Shown in pieces: positions 26,958 to 35,549 of a DNA stretch of 62,349 nucleotides. Every line of letters starts with the position of its first letter. Positions within the stretch are counted from its first letter, which is position 1. This DNA is from Candidatus Saccharimonadota bacterium. Its GTDB lineage: Bacteria; Patescibacteriota; Saccharimonadia; Saccharimonadales; Saccharimonadaceae. The notes beneath the pieces were generated by a model. It was not told the origin of the DNA. It saw only the letters and a list, made by a program, of their open reading frames with translations, and did no database searches. Position numbers and translations under genes: made by a program. The stretch spans positions 1 through 62,349 of the forward strand of contig JAFRJN010000013.1 in assembly GCA_017432225.1 (NCBI GenBank), given 5' to 3'.

Positions 26958-27565
26958 TGGCGGAAAAGAAAACGGCTGCTAAAGCTACGGCAAAAGTCGA
27001 AGCCAAAGCACAACCACGCCTGAAAGCTCTCTACAATTCAGAGCTAAAGGCGAAACTTCAGAAAGAGCTGGGCCTTGAGAATATCAACCAGGTGCCAGAG
27101 CTCTCTAAAGTGGTCGTGTCGGCTGGCGTAGGTAAGAAGCGTGAAGATAAGAGATTTACCGAGACGGTAGAGCTGACTCTCGCGAAGATTACCGGTCAAG
27201 CGGCGACATCGAGACTCGCAAAGAAGTCGATTGCGACATTTAAAATTCGGAAGGGCATGGGTGCGCCAGTTGGCTACCTCGTCACTCTCCGCAACGACAA
27301 AATGTATGAATTTGTGGACAGATTGATCAACATCGCTTTGCCACACGTACGCGATTTCCATGGAGTTTCGAAGACGGCTTTTGATAAGCAAGGAAATTAC
27401 AATTTGGGCCTTAAGGAACAGACGGTTTTCCCAGAGATTACCTTTGAAGATGCGTCAGTTCTACATGGGTTAGAAATCACATTTATCATTAAAAATGGTT
27501 CGAAGGAAGGAAGCTATAAATTGCTAGAATCTTTTGGAATGCCGTTTGAGAAAGGAGAGAAGTAA
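26957..27565 (+). CDS. rplE: 50S ribosomal protein L5
   Basis: Binds 5S rRNA and forms bridge contacts with the small subunit. The core begins near residue 20 ([18 protein letters not shown]) and includes [32 protein letters not shown] and a C-terminal [18 protein letters not shown]. The protein has 202 residues owing to a Lys/Ala N-terminal extension of about 18. Confidence 0.96.
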   Translation: MAEKKTAAKATAKVEAKAQPRLKALYNSELKAKLQKELGLENINQVPELSKVVVSAGVGKKREDKRFTETVELTLAKITGQAATSRLAKKSIATFKIRKGMGAPVGYLVTLRNDKMYEFVDRLINIALPHVRDFHGVSKTAFDKQGNYNLGLKEQTVFPEITFEDASVLHGLEITFIIKNGSKEGSYKLLESFGMPFEKGEK

Positions 27566-27834
27566 TGGCAAAGAAATCTGCAGTACTTCGCGACGAAAAG
27601 CGGCGTAAAATGAACGAGAAATACAAGGCTAAAAGGTTGGAGCTGAAGGCGGCTGGTGACCTCGAGGGGCTAGCTAAGCTTCCTCGGAACGCTTCGCCGA
27701 CTCGGCTGAAAAACCGTGACATGCTGGACGGGCGTCCGCGTGGCTATATGCGTCGATTTGGCCTCTCACGTATTAATTTTCGGGAAAAAGCCTCCAAGGG
27801 TGAAATCCCAGGTGTAACAAAGAGTAGCTGGTAG
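27565..27834 (+). CDS. rpsN: 30S ribosomal protein S14, zinc-free (C-minus) form
   Basis: Head protein of 89 residues. It contains [20 protein letters not shown] and [20 protein letters not shown], the S14 signature, with no cysteine at all. It belongs to the form lacking a zinc ribbon. It overlaps rplE by one base. Confidence 0.95.
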   Translation: MAKKSAVLRDEKRRKMNEKYKAKRLELKAAGDLEGLAKLPRNASPTRLKNRDMLDGRPRGYMRRFGLSRINFREKASKGEIPGVTKSSW

Positions 27835-27848
27835 GAGAAAGGAGAAAT

Positions 27849-28250
27849 ATGTCATTACAATCTACAGATCAAATCGCTGACTTTATCACACGTATTCGTA
27901 ATGCGGTGATGGTAGGCAAAACTGAAATTCTCGTCCCTACTTCTAAACTGAAGGTAGCCGTGACCGAACTCTTGGTTAAAAACGGATATCTTGCATCTTT
28001 TGATGTAATCGAGGGTGAGCCGCGTGGGATGCTCCATGTGGTAATCAATGAGCCAGGCACAGTGGCTCGGGTTTCGGAAATTACCAAAGTTTCGAAGCCA
28101 GGGCGCCGGGTGTATTCATCCGCCGACGATCTCAAGGCTGTAAAGTCGGGTCGTGGGATGCTGATTGTCTCTACTTCCAAAGGTCTAATGACTGGCAAAG
28201 AAGCCAAGAAAAATCATCTTGGTGGGGAAGTGCTGATAAGAGTATGGTAA
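27849..28250 (+). CDS. rpsH: 30S ribosomal protein S8
   Basis: Central-domain assembly protein (133 residues). The N-terminal TDQIADFITRIRNAVMVGK and C-terminal GRGMLIVSTSKGLMTGKEAK are family signatures. AGGAGAAAGGAGAAAT lies upstream. It ends block 1: L6, normally next, is about 17 kb downstream. Confidence 0.96.
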   Translation: MSLQSTDQIADFITRIRNAVMVGKTEILVPTSKLKVAVTELLVKNGYLASFDVIEGEPRGMLHVVINEPGTVARVSEITKVSKPGRRVYSSADDLKAVKSGRGMLIVSTSKGLMTGKEAKKNHLGGEVLIRVW

Positions 28251-28278
28251 AAAAATAGCCCTTAGGGGCTATTTTTTT
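28251..28278 (+). terminator. Terminator of ribosomal block 1
   Basis: AAAAATAGCCC pairs GGGCTATTTTT with a 4-base loop, followed by T. The same stem sequence recurs at 34258-34285. Confidence 0.88.
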
Positions 28279-28307
28279 ATGCGCCAATTTATGGTATAAT
28301 TACAGAT

Positions 28308-30590
28308 ATGGATAGATATGAACCACTGAAAATTGAACAAAAATGGCAAGAAAAATGGGAGGCCGAGGGAGCCTTCAAAGCCGTTGATTTTGAGAAAAAG
28401 CCAAAGATGATGTGTGCTGAAATGTTCCCCTACCCATCGGGGGCGGGGCTACATGTCGGGCATGTGCGCAATTTTACCATTGTGGATGTCCTCACCCGGT
28501 TCTACACCCAGCAAGGCATGAATGTGCTCCGGCCGTTTGGCTACGATACTTTTGGCCTGCCAGCAGAGAACTATGCAATTAAGACCGGTACGGCCCCGCA
28601 AGAGGTGACTCGCACCAATATCGAGAATTTTAGGAAGCAGGCTAAGAGATTAGGCTTCGCCATCGACTGGTCGCGCGAAATCAACACTTCCTCTCCAGAG
28701 TATTACAAGTGGACGCAGTGGTGCTTTTTGAAACTTTTTGAAAAGGAACTTGCCTATCAGAAAGAATCTTATCAGTGGTGGTGTCCAGAGGACCAGACAG
28801 TGCTAGCGAACGAGCAGGTCGAGGGTGGCAAATGCTGGCGCTGTGGCCACGAAGTCGAAAAGAAAAAGATGAAACAGTGGTTCTTCAAGATTACGGAGTA
28901 TGCGGATGAGCTGCTAGACGAGATTGATAATTTGGAGTGGCCAGAGAAGATCAAGACTATGCAGAAAAATTGGATTGGGCGCTCAACGGGAGCAGAAATT
29001 GATTTTAAATTAGAAGATAATAGCAAGATTACTGTATTTACTACTCGGCCGGATACGATTATGGGGGCGACTTTCTTGGTTTTGGCGCCGGAATATGCTG
29101 AGCTAGATTTTATTGTAACTGATAATTGCCGGGATGCGGTGGCTAAATATAAAGCGGAGGCTCTGAAGAAGTCTGAGGTAGAGCGCCAAGAGAACAAGGA
29201 GAAAACTGGAGTGTTTACCGGGGCTTATGCGATCAACCCGGCGACGAAAGAAAAAATCCCCATCTGGGTAGCAGACTATGTGCTGTCTGGCTACGGTACG
29301 GGGGCGATTATGGCAGTGCCGGCGATGGATGAGCGTGACCGCGAATTTGCCGAGAAGTTTGAACTTCCGATTGTGGAAACTGAGCTTATCGACAGGGATC
29401 TCTACGGCACACCGGAGACGACTTACAAGATGCGTGACTGGCTGATTTCTAGGCAACGCTATTGGGGCTGCCCGATTCCAATCGCTTATGATAAGGATGG
29501 TAATCCTCATGCGATTCCAGAGGACCAGCTGCCAGTGATGTTGCCAGAGGTAAAGGATTACAAACCAGATTCTTCGGGGCGTTCAGCTCTAGCCAAAGCT
29601 AAAGATTGGCTGAAGGTAGAGATTCCAGTGAAAGATCCAAAGACTGGCGAAACGCACATGGAAGAAATGACCCGCGAGACGGATACGCTAGATGGCTACG
29701 CTTGCTCGTCTTGGTATCTCTGGCGCTATGCTTCGCCGCACGACAGCGAGCACGCTTGGGACCCAGAGGCGATTAAATATTGGGAGCCGACGGACTATTA
29801 TGTGGGGGCAGACCACGCGGTGGCACACCTTCTTTATATCAGATTTTGGTGTAAATTCTTTGCCGACCAGGGGTATTTGCCTTTTAGGGAGCCGATTAAG
29901 AGGCTACTTTACAACGGCTACATCAACGCGCCAGATGGCAAGAAAATGAGTAAATCTAAGGGTAATGTGATTGACCCGCTCGATGTGATTAATGACGGTT
30001 ATGGGGCGGATACTCTCAGAACTTACGAAATGTTTATCGGCCCGTATGACATGGACGCGGCTTGGGACCCGAGGAGTGTCGGTGGCGTGTATAGATTTTT
30101 GAACCGTTCATATAATTTATTAGATAAAATCGATGAGAATGCAGACAATGCGATTATTAGAAACAAAACTATCAAGAAGGCGACCGAGGACATTCATCGC
30201 TACAATTTCAATACTGCAGTGGCGGCGCTGATGGAATATGTAAATGAGCTTTATAAATCTGGCGCGTCGAAAGAAGATTTGGTGGTGCTAGCGAAACTAC
30301 TCAAGCCATTTGCCCCACATCTGGCTTCGGAGATGCTAGAGAAATTAGATTCTGATGACGAGTGGCCAAAGTGGGATGAAAAATATCTGGTATCTGACAC
30401 CGTGACGGTGGTAGTACAGATTAACGGCAAGCTCCGCGCGAAGTTTGAAGTGTCTGCAGAAGATCTCGAAGATGAAGAAAAAATCATGGAGATGGTCTTG
30501 TCCGACAAAAAAGTCCAGAAATACACTGAAGGTGGCGTGAAAAAGCAGATTTTCGTCAAAAAGGCTAAACTAGTCAATCTGGTAGTATAA
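28308..30590 (+). CDS. leuS: Leucyl-tRNA synthetase
   Basis: Class I synthetase. The HIGH-type motif is in YPSGAGLHVGHVRNF, KMSKS in KKMSKSKGNV, and the WW-C-x-x-C-type zinc segment includes GGKCWRCGHEV. The CP1 editing domain is present (TTRPDTIMG and AVPAMDERD with the conserved Asp), but the linker after it is about 50 residues shorter than in E. coli, giving 760 residues instead of 860. The mRNA is predicted leaderless: TATAAT at 28295-28300 ends 7 bases before the ATG. Confidence 0.96.
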   Translation: MDRYEPLKIEQKWQEKWEAEGAFKAVDFEKKPKMMCAEMFPYPSGAGLHVGHVRNFTIVDVLTRFYTQQGMNVLRPFGYDTFGLPAENYAIKTGTAPQEVTRTNIENFRKQAKRLGFAIDWSREINTSSPEYYKWTQWCFLKLFEKELAYQKESYQWWCPEDQTVLANEQVEGGKCWRCGHEVEKKKMKQWFFKITEYADELLDEIDNLEWPEKIKTMQKNWIGRSTGAEIDFKLEDNSKITVFTTRPDTIMGATFLVLAPEYAELDFIVTDNCRDAVAKYKAEALKKSEVERQENKEKTGVFTGAYAINPATKEKIPIWVADYVLSGYGTGAIMAVPAMDERDREFAEKFELPIVETELIDRDLYGTPETTYKMRDWLISRQRYWGCPIPIAYDKDGNPHAIPEDQLPVMLPEVKDYKPDSSGRSALAKAKDWLKVEIPVKDPKTGETHMEEMTRETDTLDGYACSSWYLWRYASPHDSEHAWDPEAIKYWEPTDYYVGADHAVAHLLYIRFWCKFFADQGYLPFREPIKRLLYNGYINAPDGKKMSKSKGNVIDPLDVINDGYGADTLRTYEMFIGPYDMDAAWDPRSVGGVYRFLNRSYNLLDKIDENADNAIIRNKTIKKATEDIHRYNFNTAVAALMEYVNELYKSGASKEDLVVLAKLLKPFAPHLASEMLEKLDSDDEWPKWDEKYLVSDTVTVVVQINGKLRAKFEVSAEDLEDEEKIMEMVLSDKKVQKYTEGGVKKQIFVKKAKLVNLVV

Positions 30591-31138
30591 TGGAGCTGGT
30601 TTTAGTCCTGCATAATATCCGGTCGTGCTATAACGTGGGGGCAATCTTACGCACGGCCGAAGGATTTGGCGTGAGCAAAGTGATTTTGTCGGGTTACACC
30701 CCGAGGGTGCATGACCTGGATTTATTGCCACACCTTCGCGAAAAACTGGACCGTGAAATCCATAAGACGGCGCTAGGCGCGGAAGATATGGTAAAGATCG
30801 AAAATGTACCTTGTGAGAGAGATGAAAACGGTATAAATGATGCAAAAAATGCGGAAAATTTAAGAGCGCTTCTTTTGGACTATCACAGGGGTGGTTTTAA
30901 GATTGTGGGGTTAGAAAACCATATTAAAAAAGAGACTTTAGAACTAAGCGACCCCAGTTTGAAAGAAAAAATTGGTGAAAAATGTGTCCTAATTCTAGGT
31001 GAAGAAGTCCATGGTATCCCGGCGGATTTATACGATCTCGTTGACTTATTTATCGAAATTCCGATGAAAGGCCAGAAAGAATCTTTTAATGTTTCTGTGG
31101 CGGCAGGGATAGCCTTGTATGGGTTTTTGGTGGGCTAG
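30590..31138 (+). CDS. SpoU/TrmH family RNA 2'-O-methyltransferase
   Basis: A knotted SAM-dependent RNA ribose methyltransferase of 182 residues. Motif 1 NIRSCYNVGAILRTAEGFG, motif 2 LILGEEVHGIP and motif 3 IPMKGQKESFNVSVAAGI are clear. It lacks an N-terminal RNA-binding domain, like minimal TrmL/TrmH-type proteins, so the target (tRNA or rRNA) cannot be named. The start overlaps the leuS stop (TAATG), suggesting coupling. Confidence 0.92.
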   Translation: MELVLVLHNIRSCYNVGAILRTAEGFGVSKVILSGYTPRVHDLDLLPHLREKLDREIHKTALGAEDMVKIENVPCERDENGINDAKNAENLRALLLDYHRGGFKIVGLENHIKKETLELSDPSLKEKIGEKCVLILGEEVHGIPADLYDLVDLFIEIPMKGQKESFNVSVAAGIALYGFLVG

Positions 31139-31147
31139 CATGGCTTA

Positions 31148-31176
31148 TTGACAACGGCTTTGTTTTATGCTATCAT
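31148..31176 (+). promoter_or_regulatory. Promoter of the 155-residue orphan
   Basis: TTGACA at 31148-31153, 17-base spacer, TATCAT at 31171-31176. The leader that follows is about 110 bases and contains a CTGGG/CCCAG hairpin near 31230. Confidence 0.65.
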
Positions 31177-31292
31177 AGGAGGTAGAATAATAAAAATAGC
31201 ACTTTAGAAAATTAACTTTTTTCTTTTTCTGGGGAATCCCAGTGTTCATAGATTTTAACACGTCAACCAACTTTTTTAGAAGGAGAACGGCT

Positions 31293-31760
31293 ATGGAAAA
31301 AAGAAATATCCAAATGTACAGCATCCAACCCACCTTGTCAGACTTTGGTTTGCATTCAAAGGACAGCGAGCATTTCGCTAGAGAGACGGCGGCGCTTGCG
31401 GTCGCGATCGCTAGTGAAAAGAACGTCGTGATCAAGCCTGAGTACAGAGTATATTTGCATGGGACTACCGATGTCGCTCCGCCTTTTCGTGAGATTCAGC
31501 ATGGCGACATGATAAGTACCTCTCATATTACCGAGATTTATTTCGAAAAGGTGTTTATCAAGGGCAAACTGCGCACTGACCTCTATGTCAAAACTCGGCA
31601 TACTACTTATCTGATCAGGGATTATCGGCGGCACATGCGCGCCTCAATGCGAGATCTGCTGCGACGGGCTGTCATCAGTGATGGTATGACATTTGAGAGC
31701 TGCAAAGGCTATTTTAGCAAAGTTGAGGAGACTCACCCCGAGATCGAGGTGGTCTGCTAA
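31293..31760 (+). CDS. Orphan protein of 155 residues
   Basis: Not recognised. It is a soluble protein with no signal peptide; the N-terminal half is mixed, the C-terminal half basic (RDYRRHMRASMRDLLRRAV). Possible strand-rich centre with KPEYRVYLHGTT. The start at 31293 has AGAAGGAG upstream; an in-frame ATG at 31242 lacks one. It has its own promoter, leader and terminator, a layout shared with the other orphans here (84-residue and 191-residue proteins). Confidence 0.8.
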   Translation: MEKRNIQMYSIQPTLSDFGLHSKDSEHFARETAALAVAIASEKNVVIKPEYRVYLHGTTDVAPPFREIQHGDMISTSHITEIYFEKVFIKGKLRTDLYVKTRHTTYLIRDYRRHMRASMRDLLRRAVISDGMTFESCKGYFSKVEETHPEIEVVC

Positions 31761-31779
31761 GTTAATTTTCACCCCCTAT

Positions 31780-31808
31780 AAAACCGGAGTCAAATTGACC
31801 CCGGTTTT
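31780..31808 (+). terminator. Terminator after the 155-residue orphan
   Basis: AAAACCGG pairs CCGGTTTT outside and GTCAA pairs TTGAC inside, with one A-C mismatch between them and a single-base loop region. Confidence 0.8.
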
Positions 31809-31859
31809 GTCTGGAGCTGGAGTTTGGTGGCGAGGCGCATTTTTTGGTCTAATCATGGT

Positions 31860-32081
31860 ATGATAAAGATTTATACGACTGAAACTTGTGCTTATTGCCA
31901 TGCTCTGATGGACTGGCTGGATGGGCTAGGGGTGGAGTACGAGGAGATTGACGCTACAGATAATTCGGAGATAAAAACCGTGCCGGTGACAGAGATTGGA
32001 GACGCGCGGATTGTGGGGTTTGACAGGCCAGCAATTAGGAAAGCCTTGCGGAATCTGCAAAATCGTGGTACAATGGTCTAA
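31860..32081 (+). CDS. Glutaredoxin-like protein
   Basis: A 73-residue thioredoxin-fold protein: IYTTETCAYCHALMDWL with the CAYC active site, a TVPV cis-proline loop and a C-terminal helix. It resembles NrdH or mycoredoxin-type glutaredoxins. The start at 31860 follows TCTAAT (31848-31853) by 6 bases, so it is predicted leaderless; the longer frame from 31824 begins upstream of the promoter. L32-like and nusB genes follow. Confidence 0.88.
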   Translation: MIKIYTTETCAYCHALMDWLDGLGVEYEEIDATDNSEIKTVPVTEIGDARIVGFDRPAIRKALRNLQNRGTMV

Positions 32082-32106
32082 ATTATCTATCAAATAAAGG
32101 AGCAAA

Positions 32107-32277
32107 ATGCCTGAACCTAAAAAACAGAGTAGCCCAAGAAAGACGGGGCTTAGAAGAAGCCACCTCCGTCTGAAATTGGCTCGCAGCGTTAACAGCAAAT
32201 CTCCAGTGAAGGTCTTTGAGACTGAGAAAAAGACCCCAAATCTGAAGGTTAAGACCGTGAAGGAGAAAAAGAAATAG
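32107..32277 (+). CDS. rpmF: Ribosomal protein L32-like, without cysteines
   Basis: A 56-residue very basic protein starting MPEPKKQSSPRKTGLRRSHL, which matches the L32 N-terminus (V-P-K-K-K-x-S-x-x-R-x-x-x-R-R). The zinc-binding cysteine pairs of classical L32 are absent; the C-terminal part is short and Lys-rich. AAAGGAG precedes the ATG. Its position near rnc agrees with rpmF being near rnc in some bacteria. The assignment rests on the N-terminal pattern. Confidence 0.75.
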   Translation: MPEPKKQSSPRKTGLRRSHLRLKLARSVNSKSPVKVFETEKKTPNLKVKTVKEKKK

Positions 32278-32280
32278 CGT

Positions 32281-32943
32281 ATGGCAAGTAATCGACATTT
32301 AGGTAGAGTTATTGTCCTGCAGAGTCTGTATGAATATGAGTGTAGGACCCTCGCGCATGACCCAGAAGTCGATCTCGATGTAATCATCGCGAAAAATATC
32401 GAGCCATACGAAGGTACCTTAGGTGATACAGAGTTTGTCTATGAGCTGACCCATAAAGTAGTGGATAATATTCCAGCTCTAGACGCGGCGCTTACACCGA
32501 TGGCGCCAGAGTGGCCGATCTCGGCAATTGCGGCGGTGGATCGCAATGTGTTAAGGATTGGGTTGTACGAGCTTTCGGAGTGCGGAGATACCGTGCCACC
32601 GAAGGTTGCGATAAATGAAGCAGTGGAGCTTGCAAAAGCGTTTGGCTCGGACTCGTCGTCTAGATTTGTAAATGGCGTGCTCGGGACTGCGTTTAAGAAG
32701 CTCGGACTGGTCGTGGAAGAAAAAGATGAATCAAAACGGAATGATACCAAGACGGATTCCGAAGACAGCGTCGAGGGTGACGCCAAGAATGACGTCAAAG
32801 GCAGCGCCAAGAGTGACGCCAAAGACAATGCAGAAAGTGACGCCAAAGACAATACAGAGAGCGACGCCAAGGCCGACAAGGCCCCAAAGCGGGGAACCGG
32901 TGGAAAGGCGCACGCTGAAGGTGCCGGAAGCGTTACCGACTGA
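32281..32943 (+). CDS. nusB: Transcription antitermination factor NusB with a repetitive tail
   Basis: Binds boxA RNA with S10 for rRNA antitermination. The helical core is about 1-140: [17 protein letters not shown], then [15 protein letters not shown] and the signature [17 protein letters not shown] with [13 protein letters not shown]. The remaining 80 residues are a low-complexity Asp/Lys/Ser/Ala tail made of roughly 8-residue units (SDAKDNAE-like) encoded by near-repeats at 32776-32880. The tail overlaps an open frame leading into the Nudix gene. Confidence 0.92.
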   Translation: MASNRHLGRVIVLQSLYEYECRTLAHDPEVDLDVIIAKNIEPYEGTLGDTEFVYELTHKVVDNIPALDAALTPMAPEWPISAIAAVDRNVLRIGLYELSECGDTVPPKVAINEAVELAKAFGSDSSSRFVNGVLGTAFKKLGLVVEEKDESKRNDTKTDSEDSVEGDAKNDVKGSAKSDAKDNAESDAKDNTESDAKADKAPKRGTGGKAHAEGAGSVTD

Positions 32944-33445
32944 AGAAGTCAAAGAGTCGCCTTTTCGTAAGTTTACTTCGGCAGTTTTTCGGAAAAAAGT
33001 AGCAATCCAAGAGATTGTGAGAGAACCGACTTCTGGTGGGATAGTTTTTCGGTTGACTGCAGATAAGACCGATATCGAAGTGCTTCTAATCCAAGATTCT
33101 AAAGGGCGCTGGACAATTCCAAAGGGGCACATTGAGCCGGGTGAGACGGCCAAGATGACCGCGCGGCGTGAGATTGAGGAAGAAACGGGCCTTAAGAACT
33201 TTGATATTTTGACGTGGCTAGGTAAAATCCATTTCAAATATCGCCGGGCAGATAAGCTGGTCTTGATGACGACCCAGATTTATCTGGTGCAGGCGCTGGA
33301 TGCTAGAGAGAGACCGACAGCGGAAAAGTGGATGAAGGGGATTAAATGGTTTTCATTTACCGAGGCGCTAGATTTGATTGAGTATGAGGATATTGAAAAA
33401 TTAATGCTGATTGCCAAACGCAAGATTCGCGCAGGGGATTTTTAA
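32921..33445 (+). CDS. Nudix hydrolase
   Basis: Hydrolyses a nucleoside diphosphate-linked substrate, which cannot be named. The complete Nudix box is [20 protein letters not shown] followed by TGL. The start is uncertain. The frame stays open upstream to 32672 through the nusB repeats, where it reads Thr/Pro/Lys-rich; ATG 32726 and ATG 32741 are alternatives. GTG 32921 is preferred since it gives an ordinary Nudix protein of 174 residues overlapping nusB by 23 bases, with GGAAAGG upstream. Confidence 0.82.
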   Translation: MPEALPTEEVKESPFRKFTSAVFRKKVAIQEIVREPTSGGIVFRLTADKTDIEVLLIQDSKGRWTIPKGHIEPGETAKMTARREIEEETGLKNFDILTWLGKIHFKYRRADKLVLMTTQIYLVQALDARERPTAEKWMKGIKWFSFTEALDLIEYEDIEKLMLIAKRKIRAGDF

Positions 33446-33467
33446 CAAAAAGAAAGGAAATTAAAAT

Positions 33468-34259
33468 ATGGATGAAGAAAAAGGGGAAGAAGAATTATTA
33501 AAAGATCTGGTAGACACGACGCCATATCAGGAATTCGCCAAAGAAAGAATAGGGTTTGAATTTAAAAATATTTACCTTCTAGTGACGGCCTTGACGCACC
33601 GGAGCTATGTAAATGAGCACCGCAAAATGATGATTCCGCACAATGAGCGGTTGGAATACTTGGGTGACGCGGTCTTGGAGCTAGTCGTTTCAGATTTTTT
33701 GTATCGGCGATACGACGAATCTGAGGGGATTATGACTTCGCTGCGTTCGGCGCTGGTGCGAACGGAATCGATCGGCGAATCTGGCTATGAGCTGGGGTAC
33801 GAGCCACTGGTGCGGCTGTCTAAAGGGGAAAAAATGGGTTCTGCGCGAGCGCATGAGGTGATTATTGCGGATTGTTTTGAGGCGGTGATCGGGGCGATTT
33901 ATCTCGACCAGGGGTACGAAACGGCCAAAAAGTTCATTGCCAAACATATTTTGAGCAAAATTGATTCAATCGTGGAAGGCGGGACTTGGCGAGACCCGAA
34001 GTCGTATGTGCAGGAGCTTTCGCAAAAAGTCTCGGGGGTGACGCCGACTTATCGGACGCTCAGAGAGGAGGGGCCGGACCACGATAAGCATTTTGTGGTG
34101 GCGATGTATGTGGATGGGGAGCTCTTTGCTACTGGCGAAGGACATTCCAAACAAGATGCGCAAACTATGGCGGCCAAGGTGGCGGTGAAGAAATACCGTA
34201 AAATGCTTGGCCCAGAGATTGATCAGTTTAAGAAAAATATTGAATATTTGGAACAATAA
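33468..34259 (+). CDS. rnc: Ribonuclease III
   Basis: Cleaves double-stranded RNA such as the rRNA processing stems in this window (263 residues). The signature HNERLEYLGDAVLELVVSD carries the metal-binding acidic residues; the second catalytic region is IIADCFEAVIGAIYLDQG. A dsRNA-binding domain follows (DPKSYVQELSQ to the C-terminal AAKVAVKKY). The N-terminus has about 15 extra acidic residues. AAAGGAAATT is upstream of the ATG. Confidence 0.96.
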   Translation: MDEEKGEEELLKDLVDTTPYQEFAKERIGFEFKNIYLLVTALTHRSYVNEHRKMMIPHNERLEYLGDAVLELVVSDFLYRRYDESEGIMTSLRSALVRTESIGESGYELGYEPLVRLSKGEKMGSARAHEVIIADCFEAVIGAIYLDQGYETAKKFIAKHILSKIDSIVEGGTWRDPKSYVQELSQKVSGVTPTYRTLREEGPDHDKHFVVAMYVDGELFATGEGHSKQDAQTMAAKVAVKKYRKMLGPEIDQFKKNIEYLEQ

Positions 34260-34285
34260 AAAATAGCCCCTAGGGGCTATTTTTT
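34258..34285. terminator. Bidirectional terminator between rnc and rpsP
   Basis: AAAAAATAGCCCC and GGGGCTATTTTTT form a perfect stem with a two-base loop. It serves rnc from the plus strand and overlaps the rpsP stop on the minus strand. Confidence 0.88.
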
Positions 34286-34661
34286 ATTCTGCAGCTGGAG
34301 TTTCTTCGGCTGGGGCTTCAGCTGGTTCAGCTGGGGCTGCTTCTTCCTTTGGCTGGTTTTTGCGCAGCTTGTCGGCGTGCTTGGCCTTGTAAGATTTCTT
34401 TGGGGCTTCTTTGTACCATTTTGGTAACTTGATGTCGTTCTTTTTAAGGACCATTGCTACCCGGCTGGATGGCTGGGCGCCGTTACTTAAATATTTCTCT
34501 ACCGCTTTTTTGTCAAGGACGCAAGTTTTGGTAGCTGGGTTGTAATTGCCGACCTCGGCCACAACGCGTCCTGAAAGAGGATGGCGCTGGGATTCTTGGA
34601 CGACTATCCGGTACACAGGGAGGTGTGCCCGGCCATTACGCTGCATACGAATCGCTAGCAT
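34284..34661 (-). CDS. rpsP: 30S ribosomal protein S16
   Basis: Assembly protein of the 5' domain. The core (1-80) shows MLAIRMQRNGRAHLPVYRIV, RHPLSGRVVAEVGNYNP and KYLSNGAQPSSRV. A Lys-rich then Pro/Ala/Glu-rich tail extends it to 125 residues. AAGGAGAAAAT lies upstream. The promoter is TTGTAT (minus, 34718-34713), 17-base spacer, TAAAAT (34695-34690). It lies head to head with khpA. Confidence 0.96.
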   Translation of the reverse strand: MLAIRMQRNGRAHLPVYRIVVQESQRHPLSGRVVAEVGNYNPATKTCVLDKKAVEKYLSNGAQPSSRVAMVLKKNDIKLPKWYKEAPKKSYKAKHADKLRKNQPKEEAAPAEPAEAPAEETPAAE

Positions 34662-34777
34662 ATTTTCTCCTTAAATTATTGTTCATTTAATTTTAGCATA
34701 AAATTAGCAAAAATACAAGATACAAATTGTGAGGCTTGTGCTATAATGGAATTATAATAAATAAAAATGGAGATCAC

Positions 34778-35215
34778 ATGGCTACTATTGACCAGCAATT
34801 CGTAGAATATATTGTAAAAACCTTAGTCAACAATCCGGATAAAGTTTCTGTAGATCGCAAGATTGATGAAAAGGGCGTGCTACTCTCCCTTACGGTGGAT
34901 CCTGAAGACGTCGGCCGGGTGATTGGCCGCAAAGGTACAACGGCACAGTCGCTTCGAGTACTCCTCCGAGCGCTTGGTACCAAGCAAGATGCGCGTTTTA
35001 ATCTAAAAATCGTAAACACCGATGAAGAAGGCCACGAAATCAGCCGGCCAAAGGCGAGGGCTGAAGAAGCTCCAGTAAAGGAGACGGCCGAAGAGGCGGC
35101 AGGTGAGACAGAAGAAGTAGAAGAGCCAGAAGAAGTTGAAGAAGAGCCCGAGACTTCGGAGCTAGCCGAAAAGACCCGCGCCGAACTTGCGGATTTGGAT
35201 GATCTAGACATCTAG
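34778..35215 (+). CDS. khpA: KH-domain RNA-binding protein KhpA
   Basis: A small RNA chaperone-like protein often encoded next to rpsP. The KH domain (about 1-80) has the GxxG loop in GRVIGRKGTTAQSLRVLLRA. The C-terminal 60 residues are Glu-rich and probably disordered. The start at 34778 has GGAG upstream; an in-frame ATG at 34736 lies before the TGTGC-TATAAT promoter (34742-34747). The total length of 145 residues is nearly twice the family norm. Confidence 0.92.
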   Translation: MATIDQQFVEYIVKTLVNNPDKVSVDRKIDEKGVLLSLTVDPEDVGRVIGRKGTTAQSLRVLLRALGTKQDARFNLKIVNTDEEGHEISRPKARAEEAPVKETAEEAAGETEEVEEPEEVEEEPETSELAEKTRAELADLDDLDI

Positions 35216-35259
35216 GGTGAAGAAGACTCCTTTACAGGGGGTCTTCCCGGTTTCTAACC

Positions 35260-35288
35260 TTGACTATTTTCATAAAGTGTGATATAAT
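35260..35288 (+). promoter_or_regulatory. Promoter of the three-orphan operon
   Basis: TTGACT at 35260-35265, 17-base spacer ending GTGTGA, TATAAT at 35283-35288. Six bases later is ATG-GGC-TGA, a two-codon ORF, then the attenuator-like leader. Confidence 0.75.
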
Positions 35289-35297
35289 GAGGGTATG

Positions 35298-35343
35298 GGC
35301 TGATTTTTGTTTAAAGAATCGGTCAGTAGATTAATTCTTTTTT
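35298..35343 (+). promoter_or_regulatory. Attenuator-like leader hairpins
   Basis: Two mutually exclusive hairpins share the bases GAAT. Hairpin 1: 298-306 with 316-324 (positions 35298-35306 and 35316-35324). Hairpin 2: AAAGAAT (35313-35319) with ATTCTTT (35334-35340), followed by TTT, terminator-like. The two-codon ORF covers the 5' arm of hairpin 1. Confidence 0.45.
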
Positions 35344-35360
35344 GGAAAGGGGGTACGAAC

Positions 35361-35540
35361 ATGCAAGTGATTGTTTCTGACAATCGAGAGACTGTAGTAG
35401 TGATTGATGGTGAAACCGAGGAACAGCTGACTACCAGAGAGTTTATTAAGATCTATGGTGAGGACAAGCTCCCGAAAGAGAAATCTGGTTTGCCAGACAA
35501 AGAAACTAGAGCGATGATTGAGGAAATTCATAAGTCCTAA
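35361..35540 (+). CDS. Small orphan protein of 59 residues
   Basis: Not recognised. It begins MQVIVSDNRETVVVIDGETE, suggesting a short beta hairpin, followed by a charged helical part. AAGGGGG lies about 8 bases before the ATG at 35361. An upstream in-frame start (35307) lies inside the leader hairpins. First gene of a probable operon with the next two. Confidence 0.65.
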   Translation: MQVIVSDNRETVVVIDGETEEQLTTREFIKIYGEDKLPKEKSGLPDKETRAMIEEIHKS

Positions 35541-35549
35541 AGGAGTTAT

